Source: Paracoccaceae bacterium | GTDB lineage: Bacteria > Pseudomonadota > Alphaproteobacteria > Rhodobacterales > Rhodobacteraceae | NCBI GenBank assembly: GCA_018223125.1 | Contig: JAAEZA010000005.1 | Location: forward strand, 1 to 64,000 | Direction: 5' to 3' | DNA: 64,000 nt | In this document: positions 34,627 to 44,496 of the stretch, in pieces | How the letters are laid out: every line of letters begins with the position of its first letter | Position numbering within the stretch: the first letter of the stretch is position 1 | Translations under genes and position numbers: made by a program | Notes under the pieces: model-generated | The model's input: the letters and a program-made list of their open reading frames with translations, nothing else | What the model was told of the DNA's origin: nothing | The model's database searches: none

Positions 34627-35798
34627 TAATCCGCCGCCCCGGTTAACAGTTTTCCCAATATCGCGTTCAATACCATCTTGCCTTGCGGCGTTGTGCGCAG
34701 ATGGGAGTTGCTTTGCGTCAGGAATCCGTCGCGAACGAGTTCTCTCGCAGCGTTCAGATCAATTCGGTCCGGCGAAATTCTATGCAGGCGTTCCAGATCG
34801 CAGCCTTCTGACAGGCGCAAGGACATCATTGCGTATTCCGCAGCTTGATCTTCCGCGGAAATGTCTTCGGTAACGCGGTTGGCTATGCGATTTTGTGCGA
34901 CTTCATTCAGCCAATCTTCAGGCATCAGCGGGGATTCCGTCGCGGACCGTCCGCTATTCAGCGAAAGGCGTCCGTGCGCACCCGGACCAATGCCAGCATA
35001 ATCACCGTAACGCCAGTAGATCAGGTTGTGGCGGCATTCCGCGCCTTCCCGCGCGTGGTTCGAAACTTCATAGGCGATCAAACCTTTTTCTCCGCAAATG
35101 TCCTGTGTTAGTTCGTAAAGGTCCGCCGACAATTCATCTGTTGGAAGCCCGCGAAGCCTGTTGCGGGCGAAGAGATCGCCAAACCGTGTGCCTTGCTCAA
35201 TGGTCAGTTGATACAAAGAGAGATGATCTACCGCCATATCAATGGCTTGTGTTAATTCTTCCCGCCAGTCGGAGAGTGTTTGATTTTGACGGGCGTAGAT
35301 CAGATCAAAGCTGACGTTGTTGAAGTATTTCTTTGCCACGTCAAAGGCTTGTCGGGCTTCGGCCACGCTGTGCATCCGTCCGAGTGCACGTAAATCTGCG
35401 TCATTCAGTGCCTGAATACCCATTGAGATACGGTTGACACCTGCGTCCGAAAACCCTTGGAAACGGTCAGCCTCGACCGAGGTCGGATTGGCTTCCAGAG
35501 TAATCTCTGCACTAGGAGAGAGAGTCCAATACCGGCCAATTTCCTGAACGATAGTGTCTACAGTTTCCGGCAGCATGAGACTGGGTGTCCCGCCGCCAAA
35601 GAAAACAGTGTCTACGGTGCGGTTGGGGGTCAGGGCTGCTGTGGCTTTGATCTCTGATACAAAGGCCCTGACCCATGCGGTTTGATCTACGGTTTGGCGA
35701 ACATGAGAATTGAAATCACAATACGGGCATTTGGCGGCGCAAAACGGCCAGTGCACATAGACGCCAAAGCCTGCGTTCTGCCAATCTTCAGTCGTCAA
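34626..35798 (-). CDS. hemW: HemW-type radical SAM protein
   Basis: 390 residues. [4Fe-4S] motif CxxxCxxC at Cys20, Cys24, Cys27 in [17 protein letters not shown], the HemW pattern with the following aromatic and Asp. [11 protein letters not shown] and [15 protein letters not shown] are also family segments. HemW is a haem chaperone related to coproporphyrinogen III oxidase HemN; the N-terminal extension and extra Cys typical of HemN are absent, so HemW is the better call. Overlaps rdgB by 11 bases. Confidence 0.9.
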   Translation of the reverse strand: MTTEDWQNAGFGVYVHWPFCAAKCPYCDFNSHVRQTVDQTAWVRAFVSEIKATAALTPNRTVDTVFFGGGTPSLMLPETVDTIVQEIGRYWTLSPSAEITLEANPTSVEADRFQGFSDAGVNRISMGIQALNDADLRALGRMHSVAEARQAFDVAKKYFNNVSFDLIYARQNQTLSDWREELTQAIDMAVDHLSLYQLTIEQGTRFGDLFARNRLRGLPTDELSADLYELTQDICGEKGLIAYEVSNHAREGAECRHNLIYWRYGDYAGIGPGAHGRLSLNSGRSATESPLMPEDWLNEVAQNRIANRVTEDISAEDQAAEYAMMSLRLSEGCDLERLHRISPDRIDLNAARELVRDGFLTQSNSHLRTTPQGKMVLNAILGKLLTGAAD

Positions 35799-36399
35799 GA
35801 CATCCTGCTTTCAGTTTAGCAAAGGCGACGGTGCGGTGGCTCATCGCGGCTTTTCGGGCGGGGTCCATTTCGCCGAAGGTCTCGCTGTATCCGTCCGGAA
35901 TGAAGATTGGATCAAAGCCGAAGCCCTGATCGCCGCGCATGGGCCATGTGATACGGCCTTCTACCGTGCCTTCAAAAACTTCATCGTGACCATCCGGCCA
36001 TGCCACACACAGGGTTGCGCAAAAACGGGCGGTGCGCGGCTCGGCGGCTTGTTTTTCTTCCAGCAGGGACCAAACCTTGGTCATGGCCATTGGGAAATCG
36101 CGACCATTCGGCGTTTCAGCCCAGTCTGCGGTGTAAACACCCGGCTGTTTGTTAAGCGCATCCACTTCGATACCGCTGTCATCGGACAGGGCAGGGAGGT
36201 TCGCTGCTTGCGCCGCAAAATGTGCTTTGATGCGTGCGTTGCCGGCAAAGGTGGTTTCGGTTTCTTCCGGTTCTTCCAGTCCCAGATCTCCGGCGGAGAC
36301 AACTTCGATGCCGTAGGGTTTGACCAGTTCGGCAATCTCGCGCAGTTTCCCCGCGTTATGAGACGCGAGGACAATTTTCTTTTCAGTCAGCTTGCGCAT
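35788..36399 (-). CDS. rdgB: non-canonical purine NTP pyrophosphatase RdgB
   Basis: 203 residues. [18 protein letters not shown] (substrate loop), [29 protein letters not shown], and [16 protein letters not shown] followed by [10 protein letters not shown]. Hydrolyses ITP, dITP and XTP to keep them out of nucleic acids. Lies 3 bases after rph on the minus strand, in an rph-rdgB-hemW-ybaN unit. Confidence 0.95.
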   Translation of the reverse strand: MRKLTEKKIVLASHNAGKLREIAELVKPYGIEVVSAGDLGLEEPEETETTFAGNARIKAHFAAQAANLPALSDDSGIEVDALNKQPGVYTADWAETPNGRDFPMAMTKVWSLLEEKQAAEPRTARFCATLCVAWPDGHDEVFEGTVEGRITWPMRGDQGFGFDPIFIPDGYSETFGEMDPARKAAMSHRTVAFAKLKAGCLDD

Positions 36400-36402
36400 G
36401 GA

Positions 36403-37116
36403 TCAGGCCACAGCCGCTTTTTGGGCGGCAACCAGATCATCAACGCCTTTTTCAGCCAGATCCAGAAGCGCGTTGAATTCATCGCGGCTGAAGGTGGCCC
36501 CTTCGGCAGAGCTTTGGATTTCGATCAAACCGCGGGAGCCTGTCATTACAAAGTTTGCATCAGTCCCGGCTTCGCTGTCTTCGGCATAGTCAAGATCAAG
36601 AACTGGCTGTCCGGCGTAGATGCCGCAGGATACCGCCGCCACGTGATCTGTCAGCGGATCTTCTTTGATTTCACCGGCTTTCAGCAGTTTGTTCACAGCC
36701 AGACGCAGGGCAACCCAACCACCGGTGATGGAGGCACAGCGGGTGCCGCCGTCCGCTTGGATAACGTCACAGTCGATGGTGATCTGGCGTTCGCCAAGGG
36801 CAACGCGGTCAACACCAGCGCGCAAGGAGCGACCGATCAGGCGCTGGATTTCCTGTGTGCGGCCGGACTGTTTGCCAGCCGCAGCTTCGCGGCGGTTGCG
36901 GGTTGTTGTGGCGCGGGGCAGCATGCCGTATTCCGCTGTCACCCAACCCAGACCGGAGCCTTTGATCCAGGGGGGAACGCGGCCTTCAAGGGACGCGGTG
37001 CACAAAACGTGGGTATCGCCGCATTTGATCAGGCAGGAGCCTTCGGCGTGTTTTGTAACGTTGGTTTCGATAGAGATTTCGCGCAGTGTGTCTGTGGTTC
37101 TGCCGGAAGGGCGCAT
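36403..37116 (-). CDS. rph: ribonuclease PH
   Basis: 237 residues. [19 protein letters not shown] at the N-terminus, [43 protein letters not shown] (substrate-binding arginines), and [24 protein letters not shown] with phosphate-binding residues. Phosphorolytic 3'-to-5' exonuclease trimming tRNA 3' ends. It diverges from hrcA across 104 bases. Confidence 0.96.
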   Translation of the reverse strand: MRPSGRTTDTLREISIETNVTKHAEGSCLIKCGDTHVLCTASLEGRVPPWIKGSGLGWVTAEYGMLPRATTTRNRREAAAGKQSGRTQEIQRLIGRSLRAGVDRVALGERQITIDCDVIQADGGTRCASITGGWVALRLAVNKLLKAGEIKEDPLTDHVAAVSCGIYAGQPVLDLDYAEDSEAGTDANFVMTGSRGLIEIQSSAEGATFSRDEFNALLDLAEKGVDDLVAAQKAAVA

Positions 37117-37220
37117 GGGTATATTCCTTTTGTAATTGGCGCGGTAATATCTGTTTCAAAGATAGGGCGCAAACCCCGATTGACCAAGCGGGGCAGAGTT
37201 CCTACCTATAGTCCGTTCCG

Positions 37221-38309
37221 ATGAAATGGATAACACGCGTGACAGAAAAAGTATCACATCCGCTGGACAATTTGAACGCCCGCAGCCGCGAGGTGTTTCG
37301 CCTGCTTGTGGAGTCCTATCTGGAGAGCGGCGAGCCTGTCGGATCGCGCACCCTGACACGCAGCCTGTCTGAAAAAGTATCGGCCGCAACAATTCGTAAC
37401 GTGATGCAGGATCTGGAACATCTGGGGCTGCTGGACAGCCCGCATGTTTCGGCGGGCCGTATCCCGACACATATGGGTCTGCGGCTTTTTGTGGATGGAT
37501 TGCTGGAAGTGGGTAATCTGTCTACGGACGAACGTCGCTCTATTGATGCTTCGATGCACAGCAACTCCGAAGATCTGGCGGGCGCGCTGGATCGGGCCGG
37601 ATCGCTTTTGTCCGGACTTACGCACAGTGCCTCGGTCGTACTGGCGCCCAAGACGGAAGCACCGATCAAACATATCGAGTTTGTGTCTCTTTCGCCGGAT
37701 AAGGCTCTGGTCGTGCTGGTTATGGCGGACGGGCAGGTGGAAAACCGTATCTTTACGCCACCGATCGGTCAGACACCTTCCGCGATGCGGGAGGCTGCGA
37801 ACTTCCTGAATGCGGTATTGGCCGGCCATACGGTGAGTGATCTGAAAACGGTGGTGGAAACCGAAATCACCCGCCGCCGTCAGGAACTGGACACACTGGC
37901 GCAGAAACTGGTGGAAGCCGGCGTTGCCGTTTGGGCCGAAGAAAAGAGCGGAACACCGGATCGCCTGATCGTGCGGGGGCGCTCCAATCTGCTGGAAGAT
38001 ACAGCAACCGAAGCGGATCTCGACAGGATCAAAACCCTGTTTGATGATCTGGAACGCAAGCAGGATATCGCCCAGTTTCTGGACCTGACCGAACAGGGCG
38101 AAGGCGTGCGTATTTTTATCGGTTCCGAGAACAAACTTTTTTCACTTTCGGGGTCGAGTCTTGTTGTCTCTCCCTATATGAACGCTGATCGAAAGGTCAT
38201 AGGTGCTGTCGGGGTGATCGGACCAACCCGGCTGAACTATGGCAGAATTGTCCCTATCGTAGACTACACGGCGCAACTGGTAAGTCGCATGATGTCGAAC
38301 AGAAACTGA
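37221..38309 (+). CDS. hrcA: heat-inducible transcription repressor HrcA
   Basis: 362 residues from ATG 37221; a GTG at 37239 is an alternative. N-terminal winged helix: SREVFRLLVESYLESGEPVGSRTLTR, VSAATIRNVMQDLEHLGLL and SPHVSAGRIPTHMGLRLFVD. A GAF-like regulatory domain follows, ending near VIGPTRLNYGRIVPIVDYTA. HrcA represses groESL by binding CIRCE; no CIRCE copy is visible before hrcA or dnaK. A sigma-70-like TTGACC (37180-37185) with 17 bases to TACCTA lies just upstream. grpE abuts directly. Confidence 0.94.
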   Translation: MKWITRVTEKVSHPLDNLNARSREVFRLLVESYLESGEPVGSRTLTRSLSEKVSAATIRNVMQDLEHLGLLDSPHVSAGRIPTHMGLRLFVDGLLEVGNLSTDERRSIDASMHSNSEDLAGALDRAGSLLSGLTHSASVVLAPKTEAPIKHIEFVSLSPDKALVVLVMADGQVENRIFTPPIGQTPSAMREAANFLNAVLAGHTVSDLKTVVETEITRRRQELDTLAQKLVEAGVAVWAEEKSGTPDRLIVRGRSNLLEDTATEADLDRIKTLFDDLERKQDIAQFLDLTEQGEGVRIFIGSENKLFSLSGSSLVVSPYMNADRKVIGAVGVIGPTRLNYGRIVPIVDYTAQLVSRMMSNRN

Positions 38310-38930
38310 ATGGCGAAGAGCATGGGTAAAAAACACGAAGATCTGGATGTATCGTTGGATCGCTTCCTGGACGAGGAGGAGTTCCCGCTGGATAAAATCG
38401 ACGAGGAAGACTCCGAAGAAGAGTTCGAGGAAGTCGACCTGACCGCAGAGCCGGAAGAGGTGGATCCTGTGGAACAGCTTCAGGCAGAAGTGGCCCAGTT
38501 GAAAGACCGCTTGATGCGTGCACTGGCCGAGCAGGAAAACCTGCGCAAGCGGGCGGAGCGGGACCGGCGCGATGCCGAACAATACGGCGGTCAGAAACTG
38601 GCGCGGGACCTTTTGTCTGTGAATGACAACATGAAGCGGGCGCTGGAAACCGTGACGGATGAGCAGCGTGAAGCCAACAAGGGCCTGATCGAAGGTATTG
38701 AACTGACCCAGCGTGAATTGCTGTCTGCTTTTGCCACCCACAAAATTGTGCCTGTGGCCCCTGCGGTTGGTGACAAATTCGATCCGAACATCCATCAGGC
38801 CATGTTCGAAGCCCCCTTCCCTGATGTGAAGGCGGGCCATATCCTGCAGGTCATGAACGAAGGTTTCATGATCGGTGACAGGCTTCTGCGCCCTGCACAG
38901 GTAGGAGTATCCTCCGGCGACGGGAGTTAA
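38310..38930 (+). CDS. grpE: nucleotide exchange factor GrpE
   Basis: 206 residues. An acidic N-terminus (EEDSEEEFEEVDLTAEPEE) leads into a long coiled coil (VEQLQAEVAQLKDRLMRALAEQENLRKRAERDRRD) and a beta domain with GDKFDPNIHQAMFEAPFPD and VMNEGFMIGDRLLRPAQVGVS. Exchanges ADP for ATP on DnaK, encoded at 45.7 kb. Its start immediately follows the hrcA stop. Confidence 0.94.
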   Translation: MAKSMGKKHEDLDVSLDRFLDEEEFPLDKIDEEDSEEEFEEVDLTAEPEEVDPVEQLQAEVAQLKDRLMRALAEQENLRKRAERDRRDAEQYGGQKLARDLLSVNDNMKRALETVTDEQREANKGLIEGIELTQRELLSAFATHKIVPVAPAVGDKFDPNIHQAMFEAPFPDVKAGHILQVMNEGFMIGDRLLRPAQVGVSSGDGS

Positions 38931-38933
38931 GCC

Positions 38934-39326
38934 ATGCAACAAGGTGTGCGATCCATGCCCATCCTGCCAGCGTCCGATCTGGCCGCAGGGGTGGCGTTTT
39001 ACACGGGAAAGCTCGGGTTCGAGCTGGCCGGACAATGGACAGGCGAAGATGGCACACCGAATTTCGCAATTGTACAGCTCGGGGGGATCACGCTCGGGCT
39101 GACGGCATCGGACCGTCCCGTCCCGGCAGAGGATTGGGCGGCTTATTTTTATCTGGAAGACATTGACGCCTTTACAGATCAGGTTCTTGGCCGTGGCGTG
39201 AAACTGTTGCGCGGGCCGGAAGAAAGCTTTTACCACTGTAAGGAAGTGGAACTGGCTGATCTTCACGGCAACCGTTTGTGTTTTGCGCAGGATCTGAAAC
39301 CCGGCGCGGATGGGCCCGGGCTTTAA
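38934..39326 (+). CDS. VOC family (glyoxalase/bleomycin resistance-like) protein
   Basis: 130 residues. VOC fold: MPILPASDLAAGVAFYTGKLGFELAG, then FAIVQLGGITLGLTAS, AAYFYLEDIDAFTDQVLGRGVKLL and KEVELADLHGNRLCFAQ. The DLHGNRL segment carries the usual metal or ligand position. Substrate unknown; length and lack of duplication point to a bleomycin-binding-protein-like member. It follows grpE by 3 bases, so it is probably co-transcribed with hrcA-grpE. Confidence 0.8.
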   Translation: MQQGVRSMPILPASDLAAGVAFYTGKLGFELAGQWTGEDGTPNFAIVQLGGITLGLTASDRPVPAEDWAAYFYLEDIDAFTDQVLGRGVKLLRGPEESFYHCKEVELADLHGNRLCFAQDLKPGADGPGL

Positions 39327-39333
39327 CCGGCCC

Positions 39334-41985
39334 TCAACGGCCCAGCGTTTCCTTTAGCTGATAGACCAAGGCCAGCGCCTCTTTGGGGGTCAGTTCGTCT
39401 GGCAGAACCTCTTCCAGTATCTCTTCGGCTTTTGACTGTTTCACAGGTTGCGGTGGCGGGGCAGGTTGCACGGCAAACAACGGCAGGTCTTCAAACAGGG
39501 TCTTGGCCTTGTTGCCGTCCTCTCTGTCGCCCTTCTCAAGCGCCTCCAGAACCACACGGGCCCGCTCCACCACACTGGCAGGCAGACCGGCAAGCTGCGC
39601 CACCTGCACGCCATAGCTGCGATCTGCGGCGCCCTGACGGACCTCGTGCAGGAAGATGATGTCTCCCTCCCACTCCCGCACCGCAATTGTCGCGTTCATC
39701 AGATGGTCCAGCTTGGAGGAAAGCTGTGTCAGTTCGTGATAGTGGGTGGCAAACAGCGCGCGGCATTTGTTGCCTTCGTGCAGATGTTCCAGCGTGGCCC
39801 AAGCGATCGACAAACCGTCATAGGTGGCCGTTCCGCGCCCGATTTCATCCAGAATAACCAGTGCGTTCTGGTCCGCCTGATTAAGGATCGCAGCGGTTTC
39901 CACCATCTCTACCATGAAGGTGGACCGCCCCCGCGCCAGATCATCCGATGCGCCGACGCGGGAAAACAACTGTGAAACAAGTCCGATTTCCGCCTGTTCC
40001 GCCGGCACATAAGACCCCATCTGCGCCAGCACGGCGATCAGCGCGTTCTGCCGCAGGAAGGTGGATTTACCGGCCATGTTCGGACCTGTCAGCAACCACA
40101 GGCGTTTGCTGTCTTCGGCATCCGACAGGTCACAATCATTGGCTACAAAACTGCCGCTGGCCTGTTTGCGCAGGGCCGCATCCACCACCGGATGGCGTCC
40201 GGCGGTGATCTTGAAACGGCGGTCATCCGAAACCGCGGGGCGGGTCCAGTCCTCGCTCAGGGCAAGTTCAGCCAATGCCGCCTGCAAATCCAGTTCCGCG
40301 ATGGATTTTGCGGCCTGCCCGATTTCTGCGCCCCGTGAAACGATCTGCTGCGACAGTTCCTTGTATACCTCCTGCTCGATCTCCAGCGCCCGTCCGCCGG
40401 CGTTCAGGATCTTGGTTTCCAGTTCCGACAGTTCCAGCGTGGTGAACCGCACCGCATTTGCAGTGGTCTGGCGGTGGATAAATGTATCTGACAGTGGCGC
40501 GGCCAGCATTTTCGGCGCGTGGGTTGCAGGCGTTTCAATGAAATAGCCCAGCACGTTGTTATGCTTGATCTTTAGCGCGGTGACACCTGCCAGTTCCGCA
40601 TAGTCCTTTTGCAGTCCGAGGATCACCTTGCGCCCTTCGTCCCGAAGGGTGCGGGCTTCGTCCAGATCGGCGCGATACCCGCTGGCCGTGAAACCGCCGT
40701 CCCGTGCCAGAAGCGGCGGTTCCTCTACCAGTCGTTCGTTCAGGAAAGTGATCATATTGCTGTGGCCGTCCAGCGCCTTTCGTGCATGGGCGACCAGTTC
40801 CGGCAGATCCGTGTCCCCGATCAGATTGAAAATAGCCTGCGCGGAAGTCAGACCGTCCCGAATAGCAGCAATATCCCTTGGTCCGGCCCGCTCCAGCGAC
40901 AGGCGGGTCAGGGCGCGGTCCATATCCGGCGTTTTGCGCAATGTTTCACGCAAATCATTCTTAACCTGCTGGTTGTCAACGAAAAAGCTGACAGCATCCA
41001 ACCGGTCCCGCACGGTTCCCAGATGCCGTGAAGGGTTGTTCAGCCGCGTTTCCAGCAGCCTTGCACCAGACCCTGTGATGGTTTTGTCGATCACCGATAG
41101 GAGGGCACCGGCGCGGTCCCCGCTGATGGTGCGGGTCAGTTCCAGATTGCGCCGTGTCGCCGCATCAATCCGCATTGACGTGTCTGTCGCCTCGGCCACG
41201 GGCGGTTTCAGCAGGGGCAGTTTACCCTTTTGGGTGATATGCAGATAATCCACAATCGCCCCCATTGCTGCCAGTTCCACACGGGAAAAGCTGCCAAAAG
41301 CGTCCAGCGATTTCACGCCAAACAATCCGGTCAGCCGCTCACCTGCCGCGGTGCTGTCAAAACTGGCGCGGGCCAGTTCGGTCACAGCGGCGCCGGTTTC
41401 TTCTATCGTGTCCCGCAGCCAGTTTTCGGGGCTATCAGCCACCAACACCTCGCGCGGGGCCAGACGCGCCAATAAAGGCGAGAGTCCGACGGTCGGGCAG
41501 CTTTGTACGTGGAAATCACCGGTAGACACATCAACCCACGCCAGCGCCGATCCGTCACGGATGCTGGCAAAGGCGCAGAGGAAATTATGCTGGCGGGCAT
41601 CCAGCAGGCTGTCTTCTGTCAATGTGCCCGGTGTCACCAGCCGCACCACACCCCGTTTCACAACGGATTTGGAGCCGCGTTTCTTTGCCTCGGACGGGTC
41701 TTCAAGCTGTTCGCACACGCCGACGCGGAATCCTTTGCGGATCAGCGTCAGCAGATAGTTTTCAGCCGCATGGACCGGCACGCCACACATGGGGATGTCC
41801 TGCCCCTGATGCTTGCCCCGTTTGGTCAGGGCAATATCCAGCGCTTCGGCAGCCATGACCGCATCATCAAAGAACATCTCGTAAAAATCGCCCATGCGAT
41901 AGAACAGCAGGGCGTTGGGATATTCGGCTTTTATCTCCAGAAATTGCGCCATCATTGGCGTCACTGCGCCTGTTTCTGCTGCCAC
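39334..41985 (-). CDS. mutS: DNA mismatch repair protein MutS
   Basis: 883 residues. Mismatch-binding domain with NALLFYRMGDFYEMFFDDA (the FxE-like contact is in this segment), clamp and core domains, and a C-terminal ABC-type ATPase with Walker A LLTGPNMAGKSTFLRQNA, signature SRVGASDDLARGRSTFMVEM and Walker B LVILDEIGRGTATYDGLSI. C-terminal tail has the dimer/tetramer helices. Converges with the VOC gene 8 bases away and diverges from the malic enzyme gene. Confidence 0.97.
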   Translation of the reverse strand: MAAETGAVTPMMAQFLEIKAEYPNALLFYRMGDFYEMFFDDAVMAAEALDIALTKRGKHQGQDIPMCGVPVHAAENYLLTLIRKGFRVGVCEQLEDPSEAKKRGSKSVVKRGVVRLVTPGTLTEDSLLDARQHNFLCAFASIRDGSALAWVDVSTGDFHVQSCPTVGLSPLLARLAPREVLVADSPENWLRDTIEETGAAVTELARASFDSTAAGERLTGLFGVKSLDAFGSFSRVELAAMGAIVDYLHITQKGKLPLLKPPVAEATDTSMRIDAATRRNLELTRTISGDRAGALLSVIDKTITGSGARLLETRLNNPSRHLGTVRDRLDAVSFFVDNQQVKNDLRETLRKTPDMDRALTRLSLERAGPRDIAAIRDGLTSAQAIFNLIGDTDLPELVAHARKALDGHSNMITFLNERLVEEPPLLARDGGFTASGYRADLDEARTLRDEGRKVILGLQKDYAELAGVTALKIKHNNVLGYFIETPATHAPKMLAAPLSDTFIHRQTTANAVRFTTLELSELETKILNAGGRALEIEQEVYKELSQQIVSRGAEIGQAAKSIAELDLQAALAELALSEDWTRPAVSDDRRFKITAGRHPVVDAALRKQASGSFVANDCDLSDAEDSKRLWLLTGPNMAGKSTFLRQNALIAVLAQMGSYVPAEQAEIGLVSQLFSRVGASDDLARGRSTFMVEMVETAAILNQADQNALVILDEIGRGTATYDGLSIAWATLEHLHEGNKCRALFATHYHELTQLSSKLDHLMNATIAVREWEGDIIFLHEVRQGAADRSYGVQVAQLAGLPASVVERARVVLEALEKGDREDGNKAKTLFEDLPLFAVQPAPPPQPVKQSKAEEILEEVLPDELTPKEALALVYQLKETLGR

Positions 41986-42125
41986 GGCTCGGTACTCCCC
42001 GTTGAAATTTCGGGGAAGATACCGAAGGGGGCAAGGCGTGAAAAGGACAAACGCGCAGGAGTGTTGTGCGGAGGCGGTGAACTCGGTAACACTGGCGTTT
42101 CACAGCGCAAGGACCGAGCCGAAAC

Positions 42126-44387
42126 ATGACCAAGAACAACCGAATTACCGACGCAGAGGCGCTGGCCTACCATCTGGAGCCAACCCCCGGAAAACTGGAA
42201 GTGGTGCCCACAACTGCCATGACAACACAGCGCGACCTGTCACTGGCCTATTCGCCGGGTGTTGCGGTGCCTGTGCAGGCCATCGCGGATAATCCCGAAG
42301 TGGCTTATGATTATACCAGCAAGGGCAATATGGTGGCGGTGATCACCAACGGTACGGCCATTCTGGGGATGGGAAACCTTGGCGCGCTGGCCTCCAAGCC
42401 GGTGATGGAGGGAAAATCGGTCCTGTTCAAACGCTTTGCCGATGTGAACTCCATTGATCTGGAACTGGATACCGAAGATCCCGACGCCTTCATCAACGCT
42501 GTGAAACTGATGGGGCCGTCCTTTGGCGGGATCAATCTGGAAGACATCAAGGCGCCGGAATGCTTTATTATCGAACAGCAGCTTAAAGAGTTGATGGATA
42601 TTCCGGTGTTTCACGATGACCAGCACGGAACGGCGGTTATCTGTGCTGCGGGTCTGTTGAACGCACTGCACCTGAGCAAGAAAAAGATCGAGGATGTGAA
42701 AATCGTTCTGAACGGAGCCGGTGCCGCTGGTATCGCCTGTGTGGAGTTGATCAAGGCGATGGGTGCGCGGTCTGAGAATTGTATTACCTGCGACACGAAA
42801 GGCGTGATCTATCAGGGCCGGACAGAGGGCATGAACCAGTGGAAATCGGCCCATGCCATAAAGACCGACCTGCGGACGCTGGAAGAGGCGATGGTGGGTG
42901 CCGATGTGTTCCTTGGGGTTTCGGCCAAAGGTGCCGTGACCGAGAAAATGGTGGCCAGCATGGCCCCCAATCCGGTGATTTTCGCAATGGCCAACCCCGA
43001 TCCGGAAATCACGCCCGAAGAGGCCCGCGCCGTTCGGTCCGATGCGATCGTGGCGACGGGGCGCTCGGATTATCCCAACCAGATCAACAACGTACTGTGT
43101 TTTCCTTACCTGTTTCGCGGGGCGCTGGACATCAACGCACGGGCGATCAATGATGAAATGAAGATCGCCTGTGCACAGGCGCTGTCCGATCTTGCCCGTC
43201 AGGAGGTTCCCGACGAAGTGGCGATGGCCTATGGTAAGAAGCTGGTGTTCGGACCGGATTACATCATCCCGACGCCCTTTGATCCCCGCCTTATTCACGT
43301 GATCCCGCCAGCCGTGGCCAAGGCGGGTATGGATACGGGGGCTGCGCGTCGCCCGATTGTGGATATCGAAGCCTATGAACTGGCATTGAAATCCCGTCTG
43401 GACCCTGCGGCCTCTATCCTGCAATCGCTTTATGTGCGTGCGAAGAATGCGCAAGCAACGATGATCTTTGCCGAGGGCGACGACGAAAGGGTGTTGCGTG
43501 CGGCGGTGGCCTATACGCGGAACGGCTTGGGCAAGGCGGTTGTTGTCGGACGTGTGGATGAGGTCCGCGAGAAACTGGCAGCGGCCGGAATGCCGGATGC
43601 CTTTGACGAAATCGAAGTGACGAATGCTGCCCTGACGGATGAATTGGAAACTTACAAAGCGTTTCTTTACAAACGGTTGCAGCGCAAAGGTTATACCGAG
43701 AAGGACGTGCATCGCCTGGCCTCGCGTGACCGGCATGTGTTTTCGGCGCTGATGCTGGCCCATGGGCATGGTGATGCAATGATTACGGGGGCGACGCGCA
43801 AATCCGCGCAGATCATGGAGCTGTTGAACCATGTGATTGACGCGAAACCCTCTGACGGGGCGGTCGGTGTTACGGCGGTCCTGTTGCGTGGCCAGATGGT
43901 GTTTGTGTCTGACACGCTGTCTCATGAATGGCCCGAAGCGACTGACCTTGCGGACATTGCGGAACGTTCCGCCAGTGTTGCGCGGAACATGGGGCTTGAA
44001 CCGCGGGTGGCTTTCGCCAGCTTCTCCAACTTCGGTTATCCCGTATCGGAGCGGGCCAGCAAGATGGAGGACGCGGTAGAGGTTCTGGACCAGCGCGGCG
44101 TTGATTTCGAATACGACGGAGAGATGACCGCCGATGTGGCGCTGAATGCGGAGCTTATGAAACAATACCCGTTCTGCCGCCTGTCCGGTCCTGCGAATGT
44201 GCTTGTGGTGCCGGCACGGCACTCCGCCTCTATCTCGGTGAAGATGCTGCAACAGATGGGGGGTGCAACCGTTATCGGCCCGATCCTTGCGGGAATCGAC
44301 CAGCCGGTGAAGATCTGTTCGGTCACTTCTACCGTAAACGACATTCTGAACATGGCTGTCATGGCCGCCTGTCGTGTCGGTGGCTAG
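42126..44387 (+). CDS. maeB: NADP-dependent malic enzyme with phosphotransacetylase-like C-terminus
   Basis: 753 residues, the long MaeB form. Malic enzyme part (about 1-420): LSLAYSPGVAVPVQAIADNP, GTAILGMGNLGALASKPVMEGK, PVFHDDQHGTAVICAAGLL and the NAD(P) fold KIVLNGAGAAGIACVEL. The C-terminal part (about 430-753) resembles phosphate acetyltransferase (MIFAEGDDERVLRAA, SSDGAV-type PSDGAVGVTAVLL, GPANVLVVPARHSASI) and is regulatory rather than catalytic in studied MaeB proteins. Oxidatively decarboxylates malate to pyruvate with NADPH. Ends before a bidirectional terminator. Confidence 0.94.
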   Translation: MTKNNRITDAEALAYHLEPTPGKLEVVPTTAMTTQRDLSLAYSPGVAVPVQAIADNPEVAYDYTSKGNMVAVITNGTAILGMGNLGALASKPVMEGKSVLFKRFADVNSIDLELDTEDPDAFINAVKLMGPSFGGINLEDIKAPECFIIEQQLKELMDIPVFHDDQHGTAVICAAGLLNALHLSKKKIEDVKIVLNGAGAAGIACVELIKAMGARSENCITCDTKGVIYQGRTEGMNQWKSAHAIKTDLRTLEEAMVGADVFLGVSAKGAVTEKMVASMAPNPVIFAMANPDPEITPEEARAVRSDAIVATGRSDYPNQINNVLCFPYLFRGALDINARAINDEMKIACAQALSDLARQEVPDEVAMAYGKKLVFGPDYIIPTPFDPRLIHVIPPAVAKAGMDTGAARRPIVDIEAYELALKSRLDPAASILQSLYVRAKNAQATMIFAEGDDERVLRAAVAYTRNGLGKAVVVGRVDEVREKLAAAGMPDAFDEIEVTNAALTDELETYKAFLYKRLQRKGYTEKDVHRLASRDRHVFSALMLAHGHGDAMITGATRKSAQIMELLNHVIDAKPSDGAVGVTAVLLRGQMVFVSDTLSHEWPEATDLADIAERSASVARNMGLEPRVAFASFSNFGYPVSERASKMEDAVEVLDQRGVDFEYDGEMTADVALNAELMKQYPFCRLSGPANVLVVPARHSASISVKMLQQMGGATVIGPILAGIDQPVKICSVTSTVNDILNMAVMAACRVGG

Positions 44388-44431
44388 GCCGCTATACGCC
44401 TGATGCTGCTCAGCACGACGAGAGAGCACAA

Positions 44432-44466
44432 AAAAACGGCCCCGAAATGCCATCGGGGCCGTTTTT
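44432..44466. terminator. bidirectional intrinsic terminator
   Basis: AAAAACGGCCCCGA (44432-44445) and TCGGGGCCGTTTTT (44453-44466) form a perfect 14-bp stem with a 7-base loop. T-tracts fall on both strands, serving the convergent malic enzyme and dnaJ genes. Confidence 0.93.
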
Positions 44467-44496
44467 CTTTTAACTTTATTGTTAAGAAATAAAGGC

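Noticed and set aside
37117-37220. CIRCE element before hrcA
   Set aside because: No TTAGCACTC-N9-GAGTGCTAA-like inverted repeat is present.
40942-40950. TGTTTCACG half parS in mutS (also 42607-42615 and 60177-60185)
   Set aside because: Only one arm is present; the second half-site does not follow, so ParB nucleation is not expected.
42240-44453. Long open frame antisense to the malic enzyme gene
   Set aside because: His/Arg-rich shadow of a clear gene, with no recognisable domain.
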